NCBI GenBank assembly: GCA_027924585.1
Contig: BSBM01000865.1
Coordinates: 1,302,001 to 1,366,000, forward strand
Reading direction: 5' to 3'
Length of the DNA: 64,000 nt
DNA from: Larix kaempferi
Lineage: Eukaryota; Streptophyta; Pinopsida; Pinales; Pinaceae
Below are positions 1 to 12,416 of this stretch, piece by piece (positions within the stretch are counted from its first letter, which is position 1; each line of letters starts with the position of its first letter). A program made the position numbers and the translations under genes. The notes beneath the pieces were generated by a model. It had not been told where the DNA came from and ran no database searches. It saw nothing but the letters and a program-made list of their open reading frames with translations.

Positions 1-1022
1 GATCATCTCCTACATATGCACCTCAACATAATCAAAATATACTAGTCCATTATCATACCCAATCTTGGGTATCGACAAAGGAAATATATCCTTCCATACA
101 ACATGCGTCCCATTATATTACCCTCTCGGGACGTCCCAAAAATGACACAGACCAATCACATGAGTACCTGAAACCCACATCCAAAGTAAGAGTCCAATAT
201 GTCTCACACCAACCGACTTAAGTTGTGCTACATTGATAATCTCAATGTCAACTAATTTGTAGTGATCCTATCAAAATGTCCTATGAACTTTGATGTCCCA
301 ATCATGGTCAATGTATCTAGGAAACCTATGGAACCTAAACACCTCCCTAAAGAACCACCGTGTTATCTTAGGATCCTCACACTCTGGTGAAGTCCCTGAA
401 ATGTAGTCATTGCCACATTCATCCAGTGGACATGTGCTAGAAGTTACTGACACACTCTCCCACCTCAATCTTGAAATGAGTGTATACTACCACAATTGTA
501 CTGAATAGGTATGATCTGACTCATTCTACTAACAATTCATGCACTCCCTCACATGTATCAACACATTTTCCTCAAGGATTTCCCAACAGAACTTCTCTCT
601 AATCCACTGGTAAGTCTGGAAGTACCTGAAATGCCTTGCCAAGTGCGTATCATATATAAACCGTATGAGATTCTACCTAAATGTGGACTCAGGGACTAAA
701 TATATGTTATCTATTTAGTATATAATATCATCCACAACTATGTACATGCCATCTTGCACATGGTCATCCATCAATTCACAAGAAAACCTATTCTTGGAAT
801 ATTCCACCAAGGGTGGGAATTCCAATTGACTTAAATCTCTTTGAGCCAATCCAATGTATCATGGATATCCTCTTGATGTGTCCATACATCCCACAAATTG
901 ATGTCATGGCTGCAATATAAAATGTATGTCATGCTTAGCTCCCTATCCGTGTCTCGATGATAGTGTGACTGAAGACCAATCTTGGGAGAGTACTCTATCC
1001 CATTCCTGAATAAAGTTTTCAT
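1..1022 (-). pseudogene. E1 integrase remnant (degenerate)
   Basis: Around 480-680 the minus strand reads as an integrase zinc-binding domain (YDTHLARHFRYFQTYQ, then REKFCWEILEEN and an ending RECMNC), matching the H-H-C-C pattern of gypsy integrases. Further on, RWESVS and FFREVFRFHRFPRYI correspond to the start and middle of the catalytic core, where functional copies have an Asp after WES and another after PRYI. Both surroundings are eroded. Several in-frame stops are present. The segment 831-1022 may be RNase H remnant, but I cannot assign it firmly. This is decayed mobile-element coding sequence, not a host gene. Confidence 0.7.
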
Positions 1023-1186
1023 CTGCTTGGCTCAACGAATGCTTGGAGTTCCATTAGACATGCCCATCATAACTATCCTCTTACCATCTACTTCACTAAA
1101 CCCCATACCCATGTTTTGTAGTTTGTTGAATTGTCCCCATGGTATTAAGCCATTGTACACTCGAGACTACATTAGTATCTTCCAGT

Positions 1187-1381
1187 TCAACCATGTAGAA
1201 ATAATTGGTCATGTTGTAGTGTCCCATCAACATTGTCAACTACGGGACCTTCCATATGCATAGAAGAGTGCACCCACCAGCTACTTCCACATGAAATACC
1301 TTGAATTCCTCGATAGGTATGCCCCCTTCTAGTCACCAAGGAAAATTCTATGAATTTGTGGGTTGCCCCACCATCTATCAA
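1187..1381 (-). pseudogene. E1 aspartic protease fragment
   Basis: The minus-strand frame contains DGGATHKFIEFSL, which is the retropepsin active-site region; the functional form is D-S/T-G followed by A-T-H-x-F-I. Here the second residue is Gly (DGG), so the catalytic triad is altered. It sits between the gag zinc knuckle and the integrase debris, as expected for a gypsy polyprotein. Only the N-terminal half of the domain is readable. Confidence 0.75.
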
Positions 1382-1524
1382 TATTGTGACATGTTGTCTC
1401 TATATAAATCCTATGACCTTAAAGTATTGAATATAGGGACACTTGATATGGTGGAAATGGTTCGTCTCATAGTCTATTCCTATGGATTCTATTCATTCCC
1501 ACTACTCTTCTCACAATATTGAAT

Positions 1525-2806
1525 CTATTCTATCTCATCCTCCTCATCGTTGTCCAAATTCACATCTATGTAATGAATTTTACCTTTTTCCATGCACATG
1601 TGCCTCGGTTCCCAAGGCTCTTTGCAGTTGAAACAAATATTCTTCCTTCTTAGTAGGTTTTGGGTCACATCATCCAATTTGTTCTTCTCGTCCTCCTCCT
1701 TCTGGATGGGCTTCTTGTCTTTGCCTTTTTGAGGAACACAAGGTTTTGATATAAAAATTTTCTTCGGGACTGCATCCTCCATGTCTCGGGCTCTAACTAT
1801 TGAATCCTATAATGTCATGGGATCGAAGGCCTTAACCTAACCATGCAGTGGCTCGGATAACCCCTCAATTAACAACATAATGAGTCTAGGTTCTGACACA
1901 TCAGTCACCATGATTGCAAGCCTCTAAAACTCTAAATTATAGGAATCCACTATACTTGTCTACTTGAGATATGCCATCTCCTTGAAGTGAACTATGGATC
2001 TTTCCTATCATACTTGTCCATCAACTGTTGTGTGAAGTATAGATACAAAGTAATGATAGCATGCCCTATAGTAATCATACCATGGTACCTCCACTCATGA
2101 GATTCTCCTTCAAAATGAAAGGCATCATATTTGATTTCTTATTCCTCCTTCATAGGGTTGAGTTCGAAGTATGTGTCCAAATTTTGAACCCATGCTCTAG
2201 CCGTGCAATTGTCATAACCATCAAAGGAATGTATAATCATCTTCCCAACCTTCCACTCGGGATCAAAATTCTATGGGCCCCTATTGAAGTATATGGGTAT
2301 GTTCTTGTACTTAATGGTACAAAAATCCTATAATGTCATCATTACATGAAAATCTGCACAAAGATTCTGGTATTCCCTCAAATAATAATTAAAATTGTCT
2401 CCTAGCACTACCTAACATAGAGTTTCTATGGGTTGCTCATCCAAAAACTAAGGTAAGAGTTGCTTAGGTGTCACTATACTAGATGCTCAAGTGTTATGCT
2501 GAGTGGGAACATTAGTGTTTCTTCCTTCTAAATGGTTCCCATTGCATCCATTGGTTCCTCTTGATCCAATGTTCCCACTATCGTTTTGTATTGCCTGAGT
2601 ATTCATGATGTGTTGAGTCATGAGCTGAACCAACTCTTGTTGCCCCCTTTCCAATTCATTCAAAATGCTCATAGTTTTTCCCTCAGGTGACCCACTCCGT
2701 CTTGTATCATTTATACTACCCCAAAGTGAATCGTTCATGTCCCCCATTTCTTCTTCTTCTTCTTCTTCTTCTTCTTCTTCTTTTTCTTCTTCTTTTTCTT
2801 CTTCCG
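1525..2806 (-). pseudogene. E1 gag remnant with acidic N-terminus and CCHC knuckle
   Basis: Gag coats the RNA in virus-like particles. Starting at the Met at 2747 the frame reads MGDMNDSLWGSI. The gag core appears near 2050-2250 (ARAWVQNLDTYFELNP, then YDAFHFEGESHEWRYHGM), typical of plant gypsy Retrotrans_gag domains. A zinc knuckle CFNCKEPWEPRHMC sits near the C-terminus (about 1630). In front of the Met, a GAA/GAG trinucleotide run (plus strand TTC/TCT at 2751-2806) would encode a Glu-rich stretch in the same frame, so translation may once have started upstream. There are many stops in between, so this copy is non-functional. Confidence 0.8.
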
Positions 2807-2810
2807 CTTC
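2751..2810. repeat. TCT/TTC trinucleotide microsatellite
   Basis: An almost pure run of TTC triplets interrupted by a few TTTTTC blocks. It lies at the 5' side of E1 gag and would be a poly-Glu tract in the gag frame. The Ser-, Phe- and Leu-rich plus-strand reading frames over it are products of the repeat. Confidence 0.9.
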
Positions 2811-2975
2811 TGTTTCAAACTACTCCTCTTATTTTGATTCTACTTGACCCTATTCCTGAAACTATGATAAAAATACGTCTATAGGTTCTCCCTTCTTCCT
2901 CCTTCTCCTGTAGGTGATATGTCTATAATATTCTGGATTCATAAAAGGGAATGCAAACATAGGATGGAAGAATCA

Positions 2976-2990
2976 CCAGCTCTGATAACA
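2976..2990 (-). other. E1 primer-binding site
   Basis: The minus strand reads TGTTATCAGAGCTGG one base after the LTR end. The common plant initiator tRNA-Met site is TGGTATCAGAGC, so this is one mismatch away. It fixes the LTR end and the element orientation. Confidence 0.8.
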
Positions 2991-2991
2991 T

Positions 2992-4785
2992 TGTAATATC
3001 CCTCCTCTAGATGTGGACTAAATCTAGGTTTGAGTGATGTTATGTCTACCCTTTTTTTATGCATTGCAACTTTTGTCAAACAATTGAGCAAAAAACTCCT
3101 CACCATTGTTTGTTTGTGAGGAATTACGTGATGTTTGGGAAGTGTTTATTTTAGGTGTTTTGAACAATACAATTCATAAATTTTTATCATAATGTTTATC
3201 ATATAAAATGCACACTCAGAATTAGGAATTTGCTTGTATTTAAAACCCAAATAAAGTCTTAGAAATCATGAATTCACATTGGATAAACCATGGATACAAC
3301 ATCAGCTTGAATTCATATGAAACTGATCACAGTATCAAATATGACTTGAGATTAACAATGGACGGTGTCGAACTATATTGGCTTTCCCCTTAGCATGGAA
3401 GTGATGGATTTATTGCTTGGAATTGCACAAAACTCAAAAATTGCTAATATATAACACTCCTGAAGGTTATCAAAGCCTTTGTACGGAAATGTCCTTCCTC
3501 TTTGGTTACATGCTTTGGCAGAGAATAGGATAAAATCAATAGGTGAACTTAGTGAACATGCCTAGCAGTAACATGATCCCTCTTGGAAGCTCAACTAGGT
3601 GGAAAATGTGTGTCTCCAACTGAAATGTATTACAGAAATGCACCCGAATAGTCAAGAGCTCTCCTTGTATCAGACTCAACAAATAAAATCAGTAGTGTGC
3701 TAGCAACAGTTTGATGGAAGTATTCTTGCACAATGAGATACTCCTCCACTAGTGTCACAAAATACCTTTGAGATTGTAAAGACTCCATTCTAACTAGGAC
3801 CACAACTTAGTGGGTAAAGGATGAGAGCTAAGTCCCTTTGAACTTCTCTTACAAGTGTTCCCTTCCCAAACAATGAATGCACCTAGCAGATAAAATCATT
3901 TTACAAAATATATGTAGAATAACAGATGTATAACACCAACCAAATGTAAGACAAAGTTTTGGCTCCCATGATCTCCTACAACAAAATACTCCTTCAAATA
4001 TTAGGTGTTTCCATCCTCCAAATACCCACAAACTAGACAGTGGCAATGCCCTCCTCCAAATCTAGTTATGGGGATGAGTGTGCCTCTTGCAATTTCTCTT
4101 GGAAAATACTCAATGAAATCACCCCTCTTCAACTATAGATGGCATCAATATACCTAAAGATTAAGATAAAACCTCAATTCCTCCTAGGGGAATGTGCTCT
4201 TCTCCAAATCACCACAAACTATGAAATATTCTATAGGTTTGTAAGAGTATCTGGATATCCCTTCATGGCAGTAAAGAACAATGAGTAAATCTTAGTAATT
4301 CTCCTCCTTTCAATAGCTAGGTTGGATGGTTTCACCACCAAAACTATTCTCCCGCTCTTAGGGTTTTCATCCCAAGAGTCACAAGCCACAAGAGCTCTCC
4401 AAACTTTTCGAAAATGAGAATATCATGAATGGATGGGAATGGGGTCGATTTCCTCTTTTAAACTCATTTTCCTCTACTTTTACCTTTTTTCTCACTACTT
4501 TTACCTTTTTCCCACTACTTTTAATTAAAGTGGCTTTATAAATCCGAAGTCACTTTTAGGACCCCGTTAAATAATTATAAAGTGACTTTATGAAGTATTC
4601 ATGTAATATTTCTCTAAGTGACTTTATAACCCACCTTTTAAGCTAATCACTCAACGTCACTTTTTAGTGTTTCTTTTTTCCCAACTGATATTGAATAATT
4701 AATTAATCCCTCTGATTGTGAGAACACAATCCAAAGTCATCTCCATTTTCCAAGCAAGAGAACACAAAAAAATGGGGCCATTACA
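2992..4785 (-). repeat. E1 5' LTR
   Basis: On the minus strand the LTR starts TGTAATGGCCCC at 4785 and ends GGGATATTACA at 2992, giving inverted TGTAAT/ATTACA ends and about 1.79 kb. It is followed by a primer-binding site. Only one LTR is in the window, so the boundaries rest on the terminal motifs, the primer site and the abrupt switch to E2 pol sequence at 4786. No coding sequence is recognised within it. Confidence 0.75.
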
Positions 4786-4789
4786 ATTT

Positions 4790-6190
4790 ACTAAGATGAT
4801 ATAACAATTTTTCATGTATATGTTAATCCAATTCTTCCACTTTAGTAACATGGATTAGTGTTTCATAAATATCTTTAGCATCTTCGTCTCTAGCATACTG
4901 TTCAATTTAACTTTCATGAGCTGATGAATTATGTTGTAAAACAAAACAAAAGGTATAGATAACATATTAGCAACTTTGTTTTTGTATACCTTCCTTGTAC
5001 CCGATGCCCAAATGAGCTTGTTACAAGAATCTCATTCACCATAAATGATGTGACTACTGTATATTGGTTTGTGATTGGAGATACTGCAAATGATGATGAT
5101 CCGTATGGATGATTGCCTCTTTTCCCCTAAAATAGAGTTTCCACTTCTTCATAATCTAAACCAAAGTATACGATTCTTTGTCATAAGTAGGATAATTTAT
5201 TACAACATCGGTGAAGATCTCATAATGGTAACAAATTGATTTCCTCCTTTGTATTAACACTAATCCAATGGAAAAATCACTTGCATTGGTTTCAATCTCA
5301 AATGGCTATAGTAAATTTTCCAATTCTAGAAATGGGGCTATACCAATCTTCACTTTCAATGTCTCAAATTATTTTATCTATTTAAATCCCCACTAAAATA
5401 CCCACTCAGTACTTGTCAAAGCATGTAAATGAGATGCAATCAAAGAAAATTTAGCAATGAAATTCCTCTAAACTAAACTACCCCAAGAAGCTCCTTAATT
5501 TAATTACATTATTAGGCTTATGCCACTGCAAAATGACTTCAAATTCAGAGGGATCATTTTCCAATTTACCACCCCTTACTATATAGCCCAAATAAACTAA
5601 AGATGTTTTCCCAAATTCATGACATCTTTAGGAAAAATTTATCCTTTTTCAAGACATATAAGACTTTCCTAACATGCTCTACATGGTATTCCCAACTTTT
5701 ACTAAAGATCAATATATAATACAAGTATACCATTACAAAATCATCTATGAATGGACTAAATAGATAATTCATAACCAACATGAAAGTAGAAGGAGCATTA
5801 CAAATCCTAAAGGGCATAACCAATCATTCAAATAAACCTTACTTTTTTTAAAAGCAGTTTTCCAAATATCATCTTCAAAAATCCTTACTTGATGATAAGC
5901 ACTTCTTAAGTCTAAATTAGTGAAACAAGTTGCATTTTCCAATTGGTCCAACCAATCATCAAGTAATGGTTATTCACCATAATTTTGTTCAATGCCTAGA
6001 AATCTACACACACTCTCCACGTACCATCTTTCTTTGGTACCAACATAATGGGTGATCCACATAGAGAAGCACTTGGTTGGATGAATCCTTTCAAAAACTC
6101 CAAAACTTGGTTCTTTATTTCTTTATTCTTAATCATATAAAACCTATGCATGCCAATGTTAGGAAGAGGTGCATCTTTTTGCAGCTAAAT
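4790..6190 (-). pseudogene. E2 reverse transcriptase and RNase H remnant
   Basis: RT motifs on the minus strand: [18 protein letters not shown] (about 6060-6000), [15 protein letters not shown] (about 5920-5880), [13 protein letters not shown] (about 5820-5780) and VMVYLYYILIFSK (about 5730-5700). In the last of these the catalytic YLDD of active enzymes is YLYY, so the metal-binding Asp pair is lost. RNase H follows: FEIETNASDFSIG with its first Asp, then YPTYDKESYTLV, WKLYFRGKEAIIRTDHHHLQ, and the tail LYHLSKL up to 4790. The order and spacing are those of a gypsy pol. Multiple stops make it inactive. Confidence 0.85.
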
Positions 6191-6279
6191 CTCATGTTGT
6201 ATCTCTCTCCTTGGAGGTAATCCTTGTGCTTCATGAAACACTTCATTAAAATTAGAAATAATATTAACTAATTCATCAT

Positions 6280-7941
6280 TATGTTTAGGATCACATCCTT
6301 TGAAATATTTGGATTTATCATCATCCTTATATTTTACAATCATAACCATAAAATTCTTGCTTGCATTTCAATCCTTTTCATTTGTCCTGTAGTAATAAGA
6401 GACATGTTAATATTCACATTATGGGATCTTATAATATACTCAATCCCATCCTTTGTAAGATGATACTTGTTCTCCTCCCTATAGAAGATATATTTCTTGT
6501 CATACAAATAAGAAATTACCAAAACAATTCTACAAATTTCAAGTGGTAAAACATCTAATTCTACCTCATCTGTGAACTTAGAGGTGATTGCAAATTTGAG
6601 CTTACATTGTTTAGATACCTATAACTTAACATATTTACACATCCATCTGAAGGATATATTTTTGGATGAGGTTTACTTTCAAGTCCCAATATCTTAACAA
6701 TTTCTTTATAATTGATATTAACTTGCGAACCACTATAAAAGAGTATGAATCTTTCCATGTTTTGAGATAACTCTAATATGGAAGAGATCACTTATTTTCC
6801 TTCCATCATGCATAGTTTCATATTTTAAAGAATGTGTATTAGTTCTAGAAATGGTATAAGAATATGTACCATGTATTCCCATGGTCTTGATCTTGGTTAT
6901 ATCACCTAAATCCGATCCAATATCATGTTGGATTGTAGCTATGGTCTTCATATTACCCTTCGGATTTTTGAACATCTTTGGTCTTAGTTCTGGATGAATT
7001 TTCCAACACTTGGCCTCAACATGCCCTTCCTTTTTGCAATGTGAACATGAAATCTTCTCATCTTCTTTTTTCAGTATGGTTGTTCATTTAATTTTACCCT
7101 TTCCTTTCTGCTTATATTCAACTTCATGAATTGATTTCTTTGAGAAGTTGTCCTTGACACTCTTTCCCCTCGATTCCATATGAGCGGGCTTGGACAAAAA
7201 CTTCATCAAGATTAGTTGGATTAAGCATAAGAATAATATGTCTCAAATAACTATGCAATTTTCCAATATACTTCAAAAGAGTTTCTTTCATGTAAAGAGG
7301 ATTACCCAATGTCAATGCCTTCTTTCTAAACTCTTGAGTATAGTCTTACACATTAAGTCCTCTATTTTACTTAGATTAAGCCAATCGATTATTTTTTGTT
7401 GCATATAGCCTAAGGGATGGAATTGCTTCTTCAATGGATTTATGAATTCCTACTGGGAAGATATCATTTTACCTTTCTTAAGAAGATCTTCTCAATTCTT
7501 ACTCTCCCACCATATGAAGTTTTTTACTCCTAGTTGAAGAGTATATATCTATACTTTTGCTTCTTCATCCATGATATTTTAATCTTGCAATATACTTCAT
7601 TTTGTTTGGTCCAATGATCCAATTTATCTACATTAATCTCTCCATTATACATTGTCTAATCAAACGTCACGTCTAATTTCAACATAGGAAAATTTGAATT
7701 AGCTTTCTCTATTATATTTTTTATGGAATTGAAGAGTAAATTGAACTTGAAGGAGAGGATGGTGACTCAAATGAGTCTTAAGAGAGTCACCGCCACATCC
7801 TTCTTCGTTACCCTGACTTGGTCCTTCTTTGTCCTTCTTTCGTTCATTATGTAATTCTTCCACCATGGTTTTCATCTCAAAAAAGGCTTGCTTGAACATT
7901 GCTTTATATTTGAAGGGGTTTTCTTCGTTTCGATATTCCAT
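6280..7941 (-). pseudogene. E2 gag-protease remnant
   Basis: A minus-strand gag begins at about 7941 with MEYRNEENPFKYK. A CCHC knuckle CSHCKKEGHVEAKC is readable near 7050-7020, followed by WKIHPELRPK. Between about 6970 and 6560 lies the protease/linker region (RFILFYSGSQVNINYK), where an active copy would have D-S/T-G; here it is YSGS, so the Asp is not conserved. The reading frame is broken in several places. It lies between the primer-binding site and the RT remnant, as expected. Confidence 0.75.
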
Positions 7942-8085
7942 TTCTTTTCTTTAGGATGCACATATCAAACCAATCTCATGATTGTACTCTTCAAACAATT
8001 CTACTCCCTGCTTGAGCTTAGACCTAGTTAGTATTCAACACAAACAATTGTACAAATACAAATCAACATATCCAGGTAATAAATT

Positions 8086-8097
8086 GCTCTGATGCCA
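8086..8097 (-). other. E2 primer-binding site
   Basis: The minus strand reads TGGCATCAGAGC, one mismatch from the tRNA-Met site TGGTATCAGAGC. It marks where the E2 5' LTR should begin, at about 8102, where the minus-strand LTR end would be GTGTATCA. Confidence 0.75.
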
Positions 8098-8101
8098 AAC
8101 T

Positions 8102-8900
8102 TGATACACAATTTAGGGTTAAAGGCTTCATTTTAGGAAAACCCACTAATTCAAATTATTATGACCAGCTTCTCAATTTTCCAGAACTGCATAAAGAAAA
8201 TTGGCTTAATGAATTAAAAACCAGCATTCAAAGACTGCAATTTAGAAATCCAAAATTGAAATAACGCAAGAAGACCCAACAAATTGATATTAGAGTTCAC
8301 CGATATGGGATACATCTCCAAGTTCACTTCAAATGATGAACTGATCCATTAAGAAGAATGCAAGTACATGGTTTCACTTCTTTACACCAATAATGGCCTT
8401 CAATCTACAAGAGTTATCTTTGATGTTCTCTAAGAATATAACAATGGCTTCTTCCTACAAATGAGCATAGGATTTGCTATCATCCAAGTTAGCACAAAAA
8501 AACTACAGCCTTCCTAATTATGGAAATTTCTATCGAAGAAGTAGGGCCCCTGATAGACTCTTGTACTCATTTGATTATTTAAAGACTACCCCATGACTAG
8601 ATTATAAATCATATAGGTTGAAAGGGTAGCTCAAACAAAAATTAAAAAAAAAAATCAATCCATAGAAGAATGGTCGATTAGTGGTTCACTCTCCTCACAT
8701 GGTTGTAGTTGGTAGCCTTCCAAAAGATGAATCCTTCTCTTCTCTTTGTAGCATTGGCCTCTCACTTATCTTGTTTCCTTGCATGAGCTTATGGAGATAG
8801 AGGTCCAATCCCTCCAAATACATAGAGTTTTCCACTTCTCTTATCCTTTTGTGGCTCAACAACATGGAGTGGCTCCCAGTGCAAAGATATCCCACATTAC
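8102..8900 (-). repeat. Probable E2 5' LTR (right boundary uncertain)
   Basis: Sequence to the right of the E2 primer site must be its LTR. The left edge is supported by the primer site. The right edge is a guess: a minus-strand TGTGGGATATC begins near 8893 and would make a plausible LTR start, but there is no second LTR in the window to compare. Confidence 0.4.
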
Positions 8901-11068
8901 TTGGGATTAAAGAACTCTAGTGGGAACTATATCCATCTATATTTCATTTCCCTGTATGAGGCATGATCCTTGTAAATTTGTGACCCTCGCTTCTAGATTT
9001 GAGTCATGGTTTCAAATCTCAATTTTCTAGCCATGGATACCTATCCTTTGAATTGGATTGATTTTGTTATGGGGGCAGCACTCATGGATCATTTCAGGTT
9101 GCACTTCACCTGAGCATATGGTGTCCATTAAGCATATACAATTTGATATCAATGATTGAACATTGAAATTACTTCATATTATCAATCTTGACCAACATCC
9201 TTGATACACTAATACTATGACAACACTGGTCCTGCCAAAATAATCTAATGATCTCAATTTTGTGGTCTTGCCAAAATAATCAAATGATCTCAATTTTGTG
9301 TTCTTGCACCCAACACATACATTTGAATATCAATAATAAAGTAATATTAATAATACTAAATAGATACTAGTGTACATCTCAACTTATTAATACAACACCT
9401 TATTACTCCCTGCCAAGCAAAGCATTAACTTTTGGAAACGATTAGAGAAAATTCAATTTGTCCTGCTCATTTTACAAGGTATCATATCCTAATTTTTTTA
9501 GGAAAATTATTAGTCATACCTATCAACTTCTTTGAGGCCTTATTTGGCCTCACATCGAGGAAGAATAAAACTTAGGTTAAATTTGGCTCAATCTCAATTC
9601 CACAAAGCACAGAAAGCATTCATTTGCATACTCTTGTTTCATTGATCTTGATGTCATATAATTTGGTAAGCTTAAATGTTTGATTGCCATGTTATAGGCA
9701 CATTGTTTAATACATAACACCTATTAACTACAATGTTTTCCAGTTGTATTTGTGGTACACGCATATTCAAATGAAAGACCTTGTGTGGCAGGTGGACTAA
9801 ACTTTGGTTGATTTAGAAAAGATGTAATTTTTTGTAAAAAAGGTTTTTAATTTACCTTTTGTTACCATTCCTTGATGTTCTATAGAGCTTTGGTTCGGCT
9901 ATGTGAGTTCTCGGGGGGCTTGTCTCAGACATGAAGTATTATGTTATCTTACTCTTCTTATTTTTTTTGGGCAATGTGTGCTTGTTTTCTCACCTATGGA
10001 TTTTATCCACATCCTTTGGTGGACTTGCCAAAGTGTTGAGCACTGTTATTTTTCTATAAGCAGACATGGGACTCTCCAATTATTATACAATTAACTGTAT
10101 TGTTATCTAAATCTCGTTTAGGTAAGCATACTGCCATTTTTTTAGTATATAGGTCTTTGTAGAGATTTTATTTAAGATGTATTAGAGGAATATGTCGTGG
10201 AAAAAATCATTAAAGTATGATGAATCATTCAGAATTTTATCCCTTTAAATCTTCTTTGCTAGTACAATTTGAATTTCTTGCACCAAATTATAATAGATAT
10301 CACTACATCAAGTGGAATTGTATTGGATGCCATGTTTTTTTCTCCAACACAATTTGGTCTTGGAGGTAATGTAAATCACAATAATATTTATCTTCGCATA
10401 AATATTGGAAACATAGTCATTAGTTTCTAGAGTTAGAGATCAAATAATGTGACTAGAGAGGTCTTGTTTCTTTTGAATGAATTACTTCTCGCTAGGAACG
10501 AGGGCCAACCCATGCATGGCTTTAATAAATGAATTTTTTATTACTCAAATACATAACATAGATAATACATATATAGAATTGACGATATTGTTGGGAAGTG
10601 ATCTCATGTTGTTGAGGGGAAACAAACTTACATGATGTTCAAAAAAACCATTCTCACATCTATTGATGATGGTGTATCTAATCGACAATGTAATAATTAC
10701 TTTAGAGAGAGATGTCACACAGTATTATACGTGGAGAGACCATGTTTCAAGTGGTTGGACAATTGCAGTTTTTTGTTATGCATATGTTAGAATAGATCAT
10801 GCAATTCACTTCTATATAAAGGAATAGATGTAACTAACGTGAATGAAATTAGTGAGGAGATATCCTAAGTTACTAACGTGTCCAAACCTTTTTAACACCA
10901 GGTCACTCCATCGAGGATAACAAAACAAAACAATATTGAATAACAAATTGTATTATGTGTTTGCAATATATTTGATATGCTTTACATTCTCTATTGGGTT
11001 TTGGGAGATGGGTATGTCCAGCGAGGTTGAGGTTTACAATATTTGCAAATGGATCGGGTCCATATACT
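8901..11068. other. Unassigned AT-rich sequence
   Basis: No convincing coding region, RNA gene or element boundary was found. It contains a local direct duplication of about 37 bp at 9233-9308, with both copies carrying the string AATGATCTCAATTTTGTG. A TATATAAAGG string near 10815 could be a promoter remnant of an old LTR, but no partner was seen. Confidence 0.6.
9233..9308. repeat. 37-bp tandem duplication
   Basis: Two adjacent copies of a unit containing CTTGCCAAAATAATC and AATGATCTCAATTTTGTG, with a few differences. It is a simple local duplication. Confidence 0.8.
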
Positions 11069-11278
11069 AATTGGAATTCATAAGAGCATCCATATCACAC
11101 AGATTACACACAAAACATAAACTGTATTGCACACTATTAAACGGAGATACAACAGGTATATGTAGTTGGAGTTAGATCCAACTGATTACAAACATGGAGA
11201 TGTAGGTTGAGAAAATATCTCAACTGTCTCCTATAAACTCTCAAACCAATCCCACATAATTAGGCATTATCTATAATA
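11069..11278 (-). repeat. E4 3' LTR
   Basis: About 210 bp, clearly matching 12417-12624 over its whole length (for example the shared GTTGGAGTTAGATCCAACT). In minus orientation its start is TATTATAG, where the partner has TGTTAGAG, so the canonical TG is mutated here. Confidence 0.9.
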
Positions 11279-11792
11279 CCCCCTGTTAATGCCTACATTA
11301 CAAAACTTCACAAATTACATAACATAAAAGGTTACAACACTTTAACTTTTGTCTGTCTGGCCTTCATTAGCTCCTACACCCACTCTGATGCCTCTGGACT
11401 GTGCTCTTTCTCTTCCTCTTCTCTGAGCTTACCATTCAACTCATTTAAAGCATAAATGCTTCAGAACATCATTCTTGCATTTGCACAATAGACAATATTG
11501 ACAAAATCATCTCACCAGGGATTCCATGAGAAAAGTTGTCAAGTAATGAATCATCCTATGGACATTCCTCCATCTGTAAGATATTTCGCTTTCGTATATC
11601 TGTCAGTTTGTAGAAAGGTAGTCTAGATACTGAATGTCTTCAAAATTCACTTATACAAGGTGAATTCCATCATAAGAACGGTTGTTGTTGAAACTGGGGC
11701 TGCCAACTTATATCAAGATACAAGAGTTCCTATTTCACATAAACATTTACATAGAAAAATTTAAGCACACCACACATAGATAAATATATATA

Positions 11793-12117
11793 TCAGTAAA
11801 AAACAACAAAAGAAATAGACAGTCCATCTGGTGGCTCCTCCTTTATATCAATCCATAGCGGGATACCATACGTTGATTCACCAAGAGAAACATTTCGGAT
11901 GGCCATTTTCTCTGGAGATACAGGAAAGATTCTGATGTGCTCCAGGATTGTTCTCATAAATGCTAATTCGCCGACATTAAATGCACAGCAGCAGTGGATC
12001 ATTTGGTACATTGTATACCAAACCAATGTCAAATGGAATTGCAGCAAATCATTGGGATACATAGACCATTCCTTGGCAGCACTTAGATCGAATGATTCCT
12101 TCTTGAAGGCTTAGATA
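11793..12117 (-). CDS. Unrecognised ORF inside the compact LTR element E4
   Basis: The minus-strand frame from Met 12062 to 11793 encodes 89 residues, and the open frame extends upstream to about 12117. A further stretch (about 12175-12118) reads well in a neighbouring frame, as if one frameshift had occurred. It contains HLTLVWYTMYQMIHCCCAF and YGIPLWIDIKEEPPDG. It resembles neither gag nor any pol domain. Small LTR elements sometimes capture cellular transcript fragments, so a captured host exon is possible; I cannot name a source gene. Whether it is expressed or translated is unknown. Confidence 0.35.
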
Positions 12118-12400
12118 TAATTTGCATGCACAGTCAAGAGCTTTCAACAACATGTGAAATTGATGGAACCTCATTCAATAATAACTAAGGTATGATTACC
12201 ATAACCATTGTAAATTCCTGGAAGCTCCTTAACCTGGTGACATATCCACAGATCCACAGCGATCCCTCTTCAGCTCACGGTTAGCGATACCTCTCAACTG
12301 GCATCTCAAACGGCTCCCTCTCATTCTTTAGGATCGTGGCTCTTAGTTGATCCGGAATGGCTTTTCGATCCAATTTCTCAGCGCTCAGCCAGCCATTGTT

Positions 12401-12416
12401 GATCCCTCAGATACCA
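12401..12416 (-). other. E4 primer-binding site
   Basis: The minus strand reads TGGTATCTGAGGGATC directly next to the LTR. The tRNA-Met site is TGGTATCAGAGC. It supports the orientation and the inner LTR border. Confidence 0.8.

Larger units (their letters stand above)
1..4785 (-). mobile_element. E1: Ty3/gypsy LTR retrotransposon, left end outside window
   Basis: Read on the minus strand the order is 5' LTR (2992-4785), primer-binding site (2976-2990), gag (about 2806-1525), protease (1381-1187), then RNase H/integrase debris (1022-1). This gag-protease-pol order with integrase last is the Ty3/gypsy order. No reverse transcriptase is recognisable between protease and integrase, so an internal deletion is likely. 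Stops and frameshifts occur throughout, so the copy is dead. Its LTR begins directly after RNase H-linked pol sequence of element E2, so E1 inserted into E2 and is the younger of the two. The sequence ATTTA at 4786-4790 should be the target duplication; its partner lies outside the window. Confidence 0.85.
4786..8101 (-). mobile_element. E2: Ty3/gypsy retrotransposon, interrupted by E1
   Basis: On the minus strand there is a primer-binding site (8086-8097), gag (about 7941-7020), a protease-like region (about 6970-6280), reverse transcriptase (about 6190-5600) and RNase H (about 5400-5000). The pol frame is cut at 4786 by the E1 LTR, just before the point where integrase should begin. Its 5' LTR should start near 8102 and run to the right. 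All domains are broken by stops. Gag and protease sequences differ from E1, so E2 is another family, not another copy. Confidence 0.85.

Noticed and set aside
2665-2884. Ser-, Phe- and Leu-rich plus-strand open frames
   Set aside because: They are translations of a TTC microsatellite on the strand opposite to a gag gene.
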